Positions 7,664-16,929 of a stretch of DNA of 20,233 nucleotides are shown in pieces; within the stretch, counting starts at the first letter, position 1, and the number at the start of each line of letters is the position of its first letter. Position numbers and translations under genes: made by a program. The notes under the pieces were generated by a model. It had not been told where the DNA came from. It searched no databases and saw only the letters and a program-made list of their open reading frames with translations. The stretch spans positions 1 to 20,233 of the forward strand of contig CATPBC010000176.1 in assembly GCA_955652195.1 (NCBI GenBank). Direction: 5' to 3'. The DNA comes from an uncultured Xanthobacteraceae bacterium. Lineage in GTDB: Bacteria; Pseudomonadota; Alphaproteobacteria; Rhizobiales; Xanthobacteraceae.

Positions 7664-7984
7664 ATGGTGAAAATTACCTATATCGATTCCGCAGGCACTG
7701 CGCGGACCGTCGAGGGCGAGGCCGGTTCCACAGTCATGGAGACGGCGATCAACCACAGCGTGCCGGAAATTGAGGCGGAATGCGGTGGCGCCTGCGCCTG
7801 CTCGACCTGCCACGTCTATGTTGACGAGGCTTGGCGCGAAAAGGTTGGCGAACCGTCGCCAATGGAAGAGGATATGCTCGACTTTGCCTTTGAGGTTCGG
7901 CCGAACTCGCGGCTCTCTTGCCAGATCAAAGTGCGTGACGATCTTGACGGTCTAGTCGTGACCACACCGTCCCGCCAGGCGTGA
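7664..7984 (+). CDS. [2Fe-2S] ferredoxin, adrenodoxin/FdxB type
   Basis: A 106-residue ferredoxin. Cluster ligands are C40-X5-C46-X2-C49 in [16 protein letters not shown] and C86 in RLSCQI, the vertebrate/bacterial adrenodoxin pattern; an extra cysteine (C44) lies inside the first loop. The acidic helix [11 protein letters not shown] (68-78) corresponds to the partner-docking region of adrenodoxin-like proteins. It carries single electrons from an NAD(P)H reductase to monooxygenases (such as P450s) or to Fe-S assembly. The start at ATG 7664 gives the usual N-terminus [11 protein letters not shown], although no strong ribosome site precedes it. The next gene on the strand, 221 bp on, encodes a ferredoxin-NADP reductase, its likely electron source. 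No hscA/hscB/isc genes are near, so an Isc role is not supported by context. Confidence 0.92.
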   Translation: MVKITYIDSAGTARTVEGEAGSTVMETAINHSVPEIEAECGGACACSTCHVYVDEAWREKVGEPSPMEEDMLDFAFEVRPNSRLSCQIKVRDDLDGLVVTTPSRQA

Positions 7985-8090
7985 TTCCCATATTACAAAC
8001 AAGCGGTCCGTGCTCTTTTCATCCTCTTTCCCTGGCACGCCAACCACGCTAGACAGACGACCTTCCCGACATTGCCACAACGCCGAACGA

Positions 8091-9273
<1,183 letters not shown>

Positions 9274-11253
9274 TCAGGGAATTTTCGGCGACGCGGTTGC
9301 GGCGTCGGGCGCCGGCGCCAATGCGGTTGGCGGCGGCAGCGGCTCGGCATGGATGGCGGACGGCGGCGTTAGGCCGAGTACCGCTCGCATAGCAGGCAGC
9401 GCGGCATCGGCCATCGCCGCATAACCTTCGGCGGTTGGATGTACCGCGCCGCCGTAAACCGCGCTGAGCACTCCCCACAGGGCGTCGTGGATATCGCTCG
9501 GCTTTAGAATCGCCGGCATGCCCTCCGGATAGGTCATCGCGGTAAAGTAACTGTCGTTGGCCGTTCTAATCCAACGGCCGCGCGATGCGTAAGGACGATA
9601 GTTTCCAACCGGCTCGTTGCAGACCATCGGATCGTCTGCAGCGGGGGTCGGATCGGTCTGGAAGCTTTGACCGCTGGTCGAGAAACAATTGCGATCGAAT
9701 CCTGGATCATTGGACGCGCGCACGCACATGCCGTGACGTGCAAACTCTGTCTGGTGGCCATCGATGAAAATCATGCGTTCAGTGAGTGGATCACGACAAA
9801 GCTTGCTGCCATCGCACGTTGCAAGCGATTTTATTTTCGGCAGGAATTTGGTGTTGACGAATTCCGCGGCGGCACGCAACCGCTCGCTATCGGCGCCAAA
9901 TGCGGGATGCACATCCAAGCCGTCGCGGCCGCCCGGGCACGGTTTGTTTTCTGCCTGCATCGCCGGATTGGCATAGGAGACAAACACCACGCGATTGAGG
10001 TTGCCGCCGACGAAAGGTTTGAGCGCGATCCGCAATTGCGCAAATTCGTCCGGTAAATCCTGATCCAGCGCCTTTTGCGAATCGGCAACGCTGACAATGG
10101 CGCCGCCCTGCCGCAACAGCAGCCGCTCAGTCGCGGCGTCGACGATCACGTTGGCGACTAATGCGGCAAAGTTCACGTCGTTGGCTCCGACCGTCAGCAG
10201 CACGAGATCGAGATTGCGGTTCGGCTGCTGCCGGTGCAGGGCGGTCATGAGATCCCTGAGTTCGCTGAATTGGGCCGGCGCCGTACCTGAACAGCTATCG
10301 ATTCCGACGACCCAGGGACAATCGTCGGCGCGCTGGCTGGCGAACATCCCGGCGCCGATCGTTGCCCCAGTGCAAGCGAGCGGCAGCATCGTGACCGCAA
10401 CATGCGGCTGCTCGATCGCAATCGCCAGTGCGGTGCGCACCTGATAGCTGTACAGCGAGCGATGGCAGGCCGGACTCATCCAGCGGGCGCCGTGGCGCGC
10501 CCAGTCGCTCCCGGCGAGCGGACTCGACGGTCCATTTTCACAGGATCGATCGTCGCCATAGCCGGCCCGGCTCGGGCGATAGTATTGGCTGCCGCCGCCG
10601 CTGAAGAAGCGTTTGAAGCAGAAGCCGCCTTCGAGTTTAACCGCCCGGTCCGGATTGCCCTCGCCGGCGGCGATGGAGTCGCCCAGCCCGGCGACAAGGA
10701 CGTCGCGCACGGCGATATCGGCTGTGAGCCGCTGGGCGGTGCCGTCGCCGAGCGGAATGTCGACCGTCGCGATCGTCGTGCGGCCGGAACGTACGCGCAG
10801 TTTGACTTCACGCTCGCAAGGGAGGGTGCTCTGCCGGGCCGAGCCTTCGCCGTCGTCGAAAGTCCATAAGCAGTCGAGCCCGTCCGGCACCGCTCCAGAA
10901 ATGGTCACGCCGACCGGATAGTTGCGCGGCGAGAGGTAATTTTCGCGCTCGCCGTCCCGATCGCAGGTCTCCAGCAAGCTTCCCGAACTATCCAGGCAAA
11001 GTTCGGCGACAATGTCTTTGGCCCAACCGAGGCCGTCGGTATCGCGCGCAAGGCGCCGTTCAGCCGCGAGCACGCCATCGCCACGGCTCGCCGCTGCCAT
11101 ACGCAGAAAATCGGCCTCGTGGCGAAACAGGCGGAAGCGGTTCTTCACCTCCCAGACAATGTGAAAGTCACCGGTCCCGGCGAGCTGGGCGAACGCTGCG
11201 TCGAACGGAGCCAGAGCGAACAAAAGGGTGAGAATTATCGTGAGACGGGTCAT
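9274..11253 (-). CDS. Secreted SGNH/GDSL-family hydrolase
   Basis: 659 residues with a signal peptide (residues 1-22, AFA before Q). An N-terminal region of about 170 residues holds several cysteines and beta-rich segments and may be a separate Ig-like domain. The SGNH domain then shows block I AGLGDSIAAGEG (nucleophile S193), block III TVGANDVNF (N358) and block V VHPTAEGY (H605). A long cysteine-rich insert lies between blocks. The usual acid three residues before the histidine (DxxH) is glycine here (GAVH), so catalysis may use a Ser-His dyad. The tail is Pro/Ala-rich. Predicted to be an extracytoplasmic esterase/lipase-like enzyme; substrate unknown. Convergent with the reductase gene with zero spacing, and divergent from the monooxygenase across 198 bp. 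Confidence 0.85.
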   Translation of the reverse strand: MTRLTIILTLLFALAPFDAAFAQLAGTGDFHIVWEVKNRFRLFRHEADFLRMAAASRGDGVLAAERRLARDTDGLGWAKDIVAELCLDSSGSLLETCDRDGERENYLSPRNYPVGVTISGAVPDGLDCLWTFDDGEGSARQSTLPCEREVKLRVRSGRTTIATVDIPLGDGTAQRLTADIAVRDVLVAGLGDSIAAGEGNPDRAVKLEGGFCFKRFFSGGGSQYYRPSRAGYGDDRSCENGPSSPLAGSDWARHGARWMSPACHRSLYSYQVRTALAIAIEQPHVAVTMLPLACTGATIGAGMFASQRADDCPWVVGIDSCSGTAPAQFSELRDLMTALHRQQPNRNLDLVLLTVGANDVNFAALVANVIVDAATERLLLRQGGAIVSVADSQKALDQDLPDEFAQLRIALKPFVGGNLNRVVFVSYANPAMQAENKPCPGGRDGLDVHPAFGADSERLRAAAEFVNTKFLPKIKSLATCDGSKLCRDPLTERMIFIDGHQTEFARHGMCVRASNDPGFDRNCFSTSGQSFQTDPTPAADDPMVCNEPVGNYRPYASRGRWIRTANDSYFTAMTYPEGMPAILKPSDIHDALWGVLSAVYGGAVHPTAEGYAAMADAALPAMRAVLGLTPPSAIHAEPLPPPTALAPAPDAATASPKIP

Positions 11254-11451
11254 GCTGGGTGACGGTGAGGAATAACCCTTTTAGCATCGCGCTTGCGGCG
11301 GAAATGTGAGGATGACTTATCGTCGCTAGGGAGTGCGATCTTGCCCAAATTCTTATCACAATGGGGCGATTTATTACTGCCCAATGCCGATTGAACGCCG
11401 CAAATGCTTGCCGCAAGCTCGGCGGGAGCCTTGAGCTCCGAGGATTAAACC

Positions 11452-12693
11452 ATGTCGAACGGCGCCATGAATACGCAAAATACGCAGTGCTGTATCGTGG
11501 GCGGCGGACCGGCCGGAATGATGCTCGGCTTTCTTCTGGCGCGGGCGGGCGTCCGGGTGGTGCTGCTGGAAAAGCACGCGGATTTTCTCCGCGATTTTCG
11601 CGGCGACACGGTGCACCCGTCCACCCTCGAGCTCATCTACGAGCTCGGCCTGCTTGATGAATTTCTTAAGCTGCCGCATCGCAAAGTCGATCGGCTGTCG
11701 CTACAGATCGGCGAGCAACGCGTGCGGATGATCGATCTGACGCATCTGCCGACCCGCTGCAAATACATTGCGCTGATGCCGCAATGGGACTTTCTTAACT
11801 TCCTGGCCGACCACGGCCGGCGCTACAAACAATTCGACCTGCGCATGCGGGCCGAAGCGACCGATTTGATCGAGGAGGGCGGCCGCATCGTCGGCCTTCG
11901 CGCCAACACGCCTGACGGCGAATTTGTTATACGCGCCGATTTGGTTGTTGGCTGCGACGGCCGCCATTCGACGCTGCGGGAAAAAGCCGGTCTGCGGAGC
12001 GAAGACTATGGCGCGCCCATGGACGTGCTGTGGTTCCGCGTTACCCGCAGAAACAACGACGGCAACGACGTGTTCGGTCACATCGAGGCCGGGATGATGC
12101 TGGTCATGCTCGATCGCGGCGATTATTGGCAATGCGCCTATGTCATTCCGAAGGGCGGGATCGAGCGGGTCAAGGCGAGCGGGATCGAAGCGTTCCGGAA
12201 TTGTGTGGTCGAGCTCTCGCCGTTCCTCGCGGGCCGCATCGGCGAACTTAAAAGCTTCGATGACGTCAAGCTGCTAAGCGTCACAGTGGATCGCTTGCGG
12301 CAATGGTGGCGGCCTGGGCTCATCTGCATCGGCGATGCAGCCCACGCGATGTCGCCGATCGGCGGGGTCGGCATCAATATCGCCGTGCAAGATGCGGTGG
12401 CGGCTGCCAACCGCCTGGCCGCGCCGCTGAAAGCAGGCCGGGTAACGGATAACGATCTGCAAGCGATACAGCAGCGCCGCACCTTCCCGGCGCGCATGAC
12501 GCAGCAAATTCAGCTCACCATGCAGAACCGGATTATCAGTCCGGCTCTGCAAGCCACCCGGCAGCCGAAGCCGCCGTTGCTGTTCAGACTGTTCGATGCG
12601 TTTCCGATCTTGCGGCGTGTGCCAGGACGTCTGTTGGCGCTGGGCATCCGGCCCGAGCACGTGCAAACGCCCGATGCCTCGGCCGCCACCTAG
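11452..12693 (+). CDS. FAD-dependent aromatic-ring monooxygenase (PHBH/UbiH-like flavoprotein)
   Basis: 413 residues of the class A flavoprotein monooxygenase family. The Rossmann motif GGGPAG is at 17-22 with E40 at the end of strand 2 for the FAD ribose. The DG motif GCDGRHS (167-173) contacts FAD and NADPH, and GDAAHAMSPIGGVGIN (294-309) is the second FAD motif. A single domain of this size hydroxylates phenolic or related planar substrates with NADPH and O2. The substrate cannot be told from sequence, and no pathway genes adjoin. The start is backed by GAGGA at 11440-11444, 7 bases before ATG. The TAG stop lies in the CTAG end of a palindromic element (12690-12766). Confidence 0.88.
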   Translation: MSNGAMNTQNTQCCIVGGGPAGMMLGFLLARAGVRVVLLEKHADFLRDFRGDTVHPSTLELIYELGLLDEFLKLPHRKVDRLSLQIGEQRVRMIDLTHLPTRCKYIALMPQWDFLNFLADHGRRYKQFDLRMRAEATDLIEEGGRIVGLRANTPDGEFVIRADLVVGCDGRHSTLREKAGLRSEDYGAPMDVLWFRVTRRNNDGNDVFGHIEAGMMLVMLDRGDYWQCAYVIPKGGIERVKASGIEAFRNCVVELSPFLAGRIGELKSFDDVKLLSVTVDRLRQWWRPGLICIGDAAHAMSPIGGVGINIAVQDAVAAANRLAAPLKAGRVTDNDLQAIQQRRTFPARMTQQIQLTMQNRIISPALQATRQPKPPLLFRLFDAFPILRRVPGRLLALGIRPEHVQTPDASAAT

Positions 12694-12766
12694 TGTGGTG
12701 GATTTGAAGTTCCTACGATTAAGCGGCTGGCTCGGATAGGAACTTCAAATCCAAAAACCACACTAG
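12690..12766. repeat. CTAG-bounded palindromic element, variant A
   Basis: A 77-bp imperfect inverted repeat. The left arm is CTAGTGTGGTGGATTTGAAG then TTCCTA; the right arm is TAGGAACTTCAAATCC then AAAAACCACACTAG. The right arm has five extra bases between the two matched blocks. The TAG stop of the monooxygenase gene falls within the leading CTAG. The outer end and the GATTT-GAAGTTC block resemble the elements at 12780 and 739, but the centre differs, so it is a related variant. RNA copies would form a long hairpin that could end or stabilise the monooxygenase transcript. Confidence 0.78.
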
Positions 12767-12779
12767 AATCATAAATTAG

Positions 12780-12854
12780 CTAGTGTCCCTTTGATTCCGA
12801 AGTTCGCATCGGAGGCGCCGCAAACACTTGCGAACTTCGGAATCGGGACACTAG
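12780..12854. repeat. CTAG-bounded palindromic interspersed repeat, copy 2
   Basis: A 75-bp inverted repeat only 13 bp beyond variant A. The left arm CTAGTGTCCCTTTGATTCCG then AAGTTCGCA is mirrored by TGCGAACTTCGGAATCGGGA then CACTAG. Its right half matches copy 1 at 739-809 over about 40 bases with few changes. The TA/GTGTCCC ... GGGACAC/TA ends are those expected of a miniature inverted-repeat element inserted at TA; this origin is inferred. It lies between the converging monooxygenase and padR genes and could terminate both. Confidence 0.8.
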
Positions 12855-12860
12855 TCGCAC

Positions 12861-13469
12861 TTAGTTGCGCCGTTGCATTTCGGTCGCTGCGTGCGCCAAA
12901 ATTTCAGCCAGATGCGCTTCCGCTTCGGCGTCGTCTTGCAGCCGCTTGGCGACTATTTCGCGCAAATGATCGAAAGCGGCTTCGACGAGCGGCGGCAAGG
13001 TCCGGCGGCCTTCGCGTTCGCCGCGCGCCGCCCGCCGCCAGCGATTGACGCGTTCGCCGATTGCGGCCAGCCGATCGAGCACGACATCGGCAAGGTCGCG
13101 GTTGGCATCGAGATAGGCGCGGCCTTCCGCGGTGATGGTGTAAAGCTTTTTTGCGCCTTCGCTCGAGACCGTCACGTAGCCGGCTTCTTCCAGAAAGGTC
13201 AGCGTCGGATAAACGATACCGGGACTGGGGCTGTACCAATCGGCAGTTTTCTCCTCGACGAGCTTGATGATTTCGTAGCCATGCCGCGGTGCCTGCGCGA
13301 TCAGCGCCAGTGCCACGAGCCGCAGGTCGCCTTGGGCCAGCATCCGGCCGGCGCGCATGTCGTCGGGATTCATGCCGCCGCCATGGCGTCCGCCAAAGCC
13401 AAATTCGCCGAAACGTCCGCGCCGGTGGCGTCCGGCAGCCCATTGATGAGATCCGCAATGTCGATGCAT
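12861..13469 (-). CDS. PadR-family transcriptional regulator with His-rich N-terminal extension
   Basis: 202 residues. The PadR winged helix spans about 44-120: LVALALIAQAPRHGYEI (helices 1-2), SPGIVYPTLTFLEEAG (recognition helix) and GYVTVSSEGAKKLYTIT (wing). A helical C-terminal half (about 140-200) would make the dimer. The first 32 residues are an extension rich in His, Cys, Gly and Arg (H2, H4, C5, H8, H15, H29), like the metal-binding N-terminal extension of the iron/nickel-responsive PadR protein YqjI of E. coli. The start ATG 13469 has GGAG 9 bases upstream. The gene is divergent from the vWA gene. Two AGATATATCT-type palindromes in the shared promoter region suggest autoregulation. 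Metal sensing is inference. Confidence 0.88.
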   Translation of the reverse strand: MHRHCGSHQWAAGRHRRGRFGEFGFGGRHGGGMNPDDMRAGRMLAQGDLRLVALALIAQAPRHGYEIIKLVEEKTADWYSPSPGIVYPTLTFLEEAGYVTVSSEGAKKLYTITAEGRAYLDANRDLADVVLDRLAAIGERVNRWRRAARGEREGRRTLPPLVEAAFDHLREIVAKRLQDDAEAEAHLAEILAHAATEMQRRN

Positions 13470-13487
13470 GTTTCATTTCTCCAACTT

Positions 13488-13537
13488 AGATATATCTCTA
13501 GATAGATCATAATTAGACATAGCGCAAGATATATCTT
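13488..13537. promoter_or_regulatory. Paired AT-rich palindromes, probable PadR operators
   Basis: AGATATATCT at 13488-13497 and AAGATATATCTT at 13526-13537 are perfect palindromes sharing the same 10-bp core, with centres 39 bp apart. Between them lies CTAGATAGATCATAATTAGA, also AT-rich in an otherwise GC-rich window. They sit 19-68 bp upstream of the padR start and 66-115 bp upstream of the vWA gene start. PadR proteins bind such dyads and usually repress their own promoter, so these are the natural candidate sites. Confidence 0.6.
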
Positions 13538-13602
13538 TGGCCTTAAACCTGGTGCATTTCGTCGAATAGCGGCGTGCGGCGTACGAGGACTACAATGCGA
13601 GG

Positions 13603-14778
13603 ATGTTCGCGACCTTCTTTCATGAATTAAAGCAGGCCGGCCTGCCGGTGACGCTGCGTGAATATCTGACGCTGATGGAGGCGATGGAGCAGGACCTCGC
13701 CGGCCGTCGGGTGGAAGATTTCTATTACCTGTCACGCGCTGCGCTGGTGAAGGACGAGCGCAATCTCGACAAGTTCGATCGGGTCTTCGGCCACGTGTTT
13801 AGGGGCCTGGATCTCGTCGAGCAGGCGCTCGAGGCGGAAATTCCAGCCGAATGGCTGAAAAAGCTTGCGGAAAAATACCTTACCGAGGAAGAGAAAAAGC
13901 AGATCGAGGCGCTGGGCGGGCTCGACAAACTGCTCGAAACTCTGCGGCAGCGGCTCGCTGAGCAGCGCGGTCGTCATCAGGGCGGCAAGAAGTGGATCGG
14001 CACGGCCGGCACCTCGCCATTCGGAGCCTACGGTTACAATCCCGAAGGCGTGCGCATCGGTCAGGATACAAACCGCAATTTCCGCGCGGTAAAGGTCTGG
14101 GACAAGCGCGAGTTCAAGGATCTCGCCGGCGACGTCGAGCTTGGCACCCGCAACATCAAGATCGCGCTGCGCCGCTTACGTAAATTTGCGCGCACCGGCG
14201 CGCCGGACGAGCTCGATCTCGACGGCACGATCAAGGGCACCGCGCATAAAGGCTATCTCGACATTTTGATGCGGCCGGAGCGGCACAACACCGTCAAGGT
14301 GTTGTTGTTCCTCGATGTCGGCGGCTCGATGGATTGGCACGTCCAGGCGACCGAGGAACTGTTCTCCGCTGCCAAGAGCGAGTTCAAGCATCTCATACAT
14401 TTGTATTTCCACAATTGCCTGTACGAGAAAGTCTGGAAGCAGAATGCGCGGCGCTGGACCGAGACGACGCCGATCTGGGAGGTCCTGCACACCTATCCGC
14501 ACGACTACAAAGTCATTTTCGTCGGCGACGCGTCGATGTCGCCCTACGAAATCGTGGCGGCGGGCGGATCGGTCGAGCACTTTAACGAGGAGGCCGGGCG
14601 CGTCTGGATGGAGCGTGTCATTGCAACTTATCCGTCCTGCGTCTGGCTCAACCCGGTGCCGGAACGCGAATGGGAAACCACCGCCTCGATTCGCCTGATG
14701 CGGCAGCTTTTCGGCGGCCGGATGTATCCGTTGACAATCGAAGGCTTGGACGCCGCGATGCGCGAGCTTGGGCGATAG
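13603..14778 (+). CDS. vWA-domain protein, CoxE-like family (COG3825 type)
   Basis: 391 residues. The N-terminal helical region begins MFATFFHELKQAGLPVTLREY, the usual start of this family. A Gly-rich, charged middle section follows (120-165), then a von Willebrand A domain from about 230. The metal-ion site reads LFLDVGGSMD (D238, S242), so the first serine of the DxSxS motif is glycine; GDASMSP (309-315) contributes later loop residues. Members usually act with a MoxR-type AAA+ ATPase in metal-centre insertion or enzyme maturation, but no such ATPase lies in this window. Start choice: ATG 13603 fits the family N-terminus although its GAGG is too close (the nearest spaced GAGGA is 13 bases away). 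It is divergent from padR and converges on the glycosyltransferase gene with a 26-bp gap. Confidence 0.85.
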   Translation: MFATFFHELKQAGLPVTLREYLTLMEAMEQDLAGRRVEDFYYLSRAALVKDERNLDKFDRVFGHVFRGLDLVEQALEAEIPAEWLKKLAEKYLTEEEKKQIEALGGLDKLLETLRQRLAEQRGRHQGGKKWIGTAGTSPFGAYGYNPEGVRIGQDTNRNFRAVKVWDKREFKDLAGDVELGTRNIKIALRRLRKFARTGAPDELDLDGTIKGTAHKGYLDILMRPERHNTVKVLLFLDVGGSMDWHVQATEELFSAAKSEFKHLIHLYFHNCLYEKVWKQNARRWTETTPIWEVLHTYPHDYKVIFVGDASMSPYEIVAAGGSVEHFNEEAGRVWMERVIATYPSCVWLNPVPEREWETTASIRLMRQLFGGRMYPLTIEGLDAAMRELGR

Positions 14779-14804
14779 CCAGACTCAATAGCTCGACTCA
14801 CAAG

Positions 14805-16928
14805 TCACGCGGCTATTCCACGCCGGGCTTCGCTCAGATCCGAAAGTCGAATAACCGGGGGCTGCGGCGGAACAACAAGACTGCGCGCGGGCAGTCGCTC
14901 AACGTCTGTCGTTGCGAAAGTAGCTGGGCTCGCGGATGGGAGCAGCTCTGTCCGGGTCTTCCAAATACTCGTGAGCATCGTGGCCGTGGCCGACCACGCC
15001 GAGCCGACATCGTTGCGGGTGTCACGTCCGGCAGTAAACAGCTTGCGGATCAACAAATCGCGCTCGGCAGAGGCCGGCAAATCGAACTGAACGCCGACCT
15101 GTCCGTCATTTGAGCGGATCACGGTTGCCGCAACAAAACCGACTTCCGCGATGAAAAGCCGTAGTCGTTCTCCAATTTTGGCGTCGAGCGGCCGATCGAC
15201 GACCATGGCCGCGCCTGAGAGCGAGATATCTTTGACCACGGCTGTCGATAGCGCGCCGGATGCGCCGATGATCTGGACCGATTCGTCGATTGCGAAGCGT
15301 TCCTCCGTACGGCGAATTGGCGCTTGCAAGGCCAGCATGCACACCAGAAACAGCACGACGATATTGATGGACGACCAGAACGCGACCATCGGCAACAAAC
15401 TCAGCTGAGTAACTATTCTCCAGTCCGGCGATGTATTGATCAATAGGCCAGCGGAAGTCGCTGCCATGAGCAAGGCCGCTGTCCAGAATATCCCGTGATC
15501 GTATCCTGATTCCACGGCGGCGCTGCCTTTAGGCGTGACGTTAAAGACATGGCCGAACGGCCGTAGCAGCGTCGTTAACACTGCCGGAAGCACCTTGAAG
15601 CTTTGAAACGTGCCCAACACCTGCGCGGCGAGCGGAAAATATTGGTGCGGCGCATACACCCATAGGCCGCCTACGACGGCAAGAACCATTGGCACCAGGT
15701 AGTACAGGACCGACTGCGTCGTGACATTGATCAGAGGCGCAACGCCCGTCCAAAGGAAGACCAGCGGCGAAATGATGCTCATGAGCAGCAACAGCGCCTG
15801 CGTGAGCCAATGCGTCGGTAGAAAGAACAGGCGCTGCGCAAAAGAGAGACGAGAGCCGAACGGACCGGCGGCCAGAAAAAGAATTTGCATCGCGCCGCGC
15901 GCCCAACGCTGACGTTGCACAAAAAAAGCTTTGATGCTCTCAGGGGCGAGCCCGACGGCAAGCCGTTCGCATAAATAGCGCGTGATGGAGCCCTCGCGCA
16001 GCATCATTAGACTGAGCAGCATGTCTTCGGTCAACGATTGTGTCGGCAGCGCATCACCGATGGCGCGAAGAGCTGCGCGGCGGGTGACCGAGTTTGAGCC
16101 GCAACAGAACGCGGCATCCCAGGCGTCTCGGCTCGGCATGATCGATTCGAAGAAGAAACGCTGATCGTCCGGCAGACTTTTTCGCACCGCCAGGTTGGCC
16201 TGCATCAGGTCGCGATTGTAAAACGCATGAGGCACCTGAACGACGCCGATCTTGGGATCGGAAAAGAAGCCCATGGCGCGCATCAGGAAACGCCGCTGCG
16301 GAATGAAGTCGGCGTCGAAGACAGCGACGAAGTCGGCGCTGGTTTTCGTCAAAGCGTGATTGATATTGCCGGCCTTGGCGTGGGAATTGTCGGGCCGCGT
16401 GAGATAGCCAACGCCCTTGGCTTGGCAGAACTCCTTCAGCCAGGCTCTTCGACCGTCGTCGAGCACCCATACGGTGAAATTGGGATATTCCAGGCAAAGC
16501 GCGCCGGTGATCGTCTTTTCCAAAACGTCCAGCGGCTCGCTATAGGTTGGGATGTAAACGTCGACGGATGGAAGCTGATCGGATGGCAAGGATCGCACGC
16601 GCGCCTCGTGCTCATCGGCTTCAGCCCGGCGATCGCTCGTCCGCAGGAAAATCAGATAAAGAATAAACGCGTCAGCTAGCGCCAGCAGCTCGACGGTGAA
16701 GCAGATCCAGACCCATGCGATTTCATACCGGGAGCCATGAGCGGGCAAAACGGTCGTAAAGAACCGCCAATCGAGATAGCGCGCAGTGATCAGCCATACG
16801 GCGGCAAATATCGTGATGCGTGCCCAAGTCCGCGACAGCGGCAAGGCGGGTCCCAGCAAATAGACCGCGCCAAGGACAAAAGCCGTCGGGCTGAGAAGTT
16901 GAATGAAAGGGAGTGCCTCGGCGCGCAC
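14805..16928 (-). CDS. BcsA-like processive beta-glycosyltransferase (GT2) with PilZ domain
   Basis: 707 residues from GTG 16928. Three membrane segments precede a GT2 domain with VDVYIPTYSEP, DDG (157-159), DAD (205-207), TED (300-302) and QRQRW (338-342), the full D,D,D,QxxRW set. Four or more membrane segments follow, and FNVTPKG (462-468) matches the cellulose-synthase gating loop FxVTxKG. The C-terminal PilZ domain keeps RRTEER (RxxxR, 540-544) and DISLSG (567-572), so c-di-GMP activation is expected. The product should be a linear beta-glucan such as cellulose or a mixed-linkage type, made and extruded at the inner membrane. The start GTG follows the HlyD-type gene's TAG by one base, indicating translational coupling; a TTG at 16970 is the alternative. 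No bcsB, bcsC or bcsZ flanks it. The last ~60 residues after PilZ are low-complexity. Confidence 0.87.
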   Translation of the reverse strand: MRAEALPFIQLLSPTAFVLGAVYLLGPALPLSRTWARITIFAAVWLITARYLDWRFFTTVLPAHGSRYEIAWVWICFTVELLALADAFILYLIFLRTSDRRAEADEHEARVRSLPSDQLPSVDVYIPTYSEPLDVLEKTITGALCLEYPNFTVWVLDDGRRAWLKEFCQAKGVGYLTRPDNSHAKAGNINHALTKTSADFVAVFDADFIPQRRFLMRAMGFFSDPKIGVVQVPHAFYNRDLMQANLAVRKSLPDDQRFFFESIMPSRDAWDAAFCCGSNSVTRRAALRAIGDALPTQSLTEDMLLSLMMLREGSITRYLCERLAVGLAPESIKAFFVQRQRWARGAMQILFLAAGPFGSRLSFAQRLFFLPTHWLTQALLLLMSIISPLVFLWTGVAPLINVTTQSVLYYLVPMVLAVVGGLWVYAPHQYFPLAAQVLGTFQSFKVLPAVLTTLLRPFGHVFNVTPKGSAAVESGYDHGIFWTAALLMAATSAGLLINTSPDWRIVTQLSLLPMVAFWSSINIVVLFLVCMLALQAPIRRTEERFAIDESVQIIGASGALSTAVVKDISLSGAAMVVDRPLDAKIGERLRLFIAEVGFVAATVIRSNDGQVGVQFDLPASAERDLLIRKLFTAGRDTRNDVGSAWSATATMLTSIWKTRTELLPSASPATFATTDVERLPARSLVVPPQPPVIRLSDLSEARRGIAA

Positions 16929-16929
16929 C

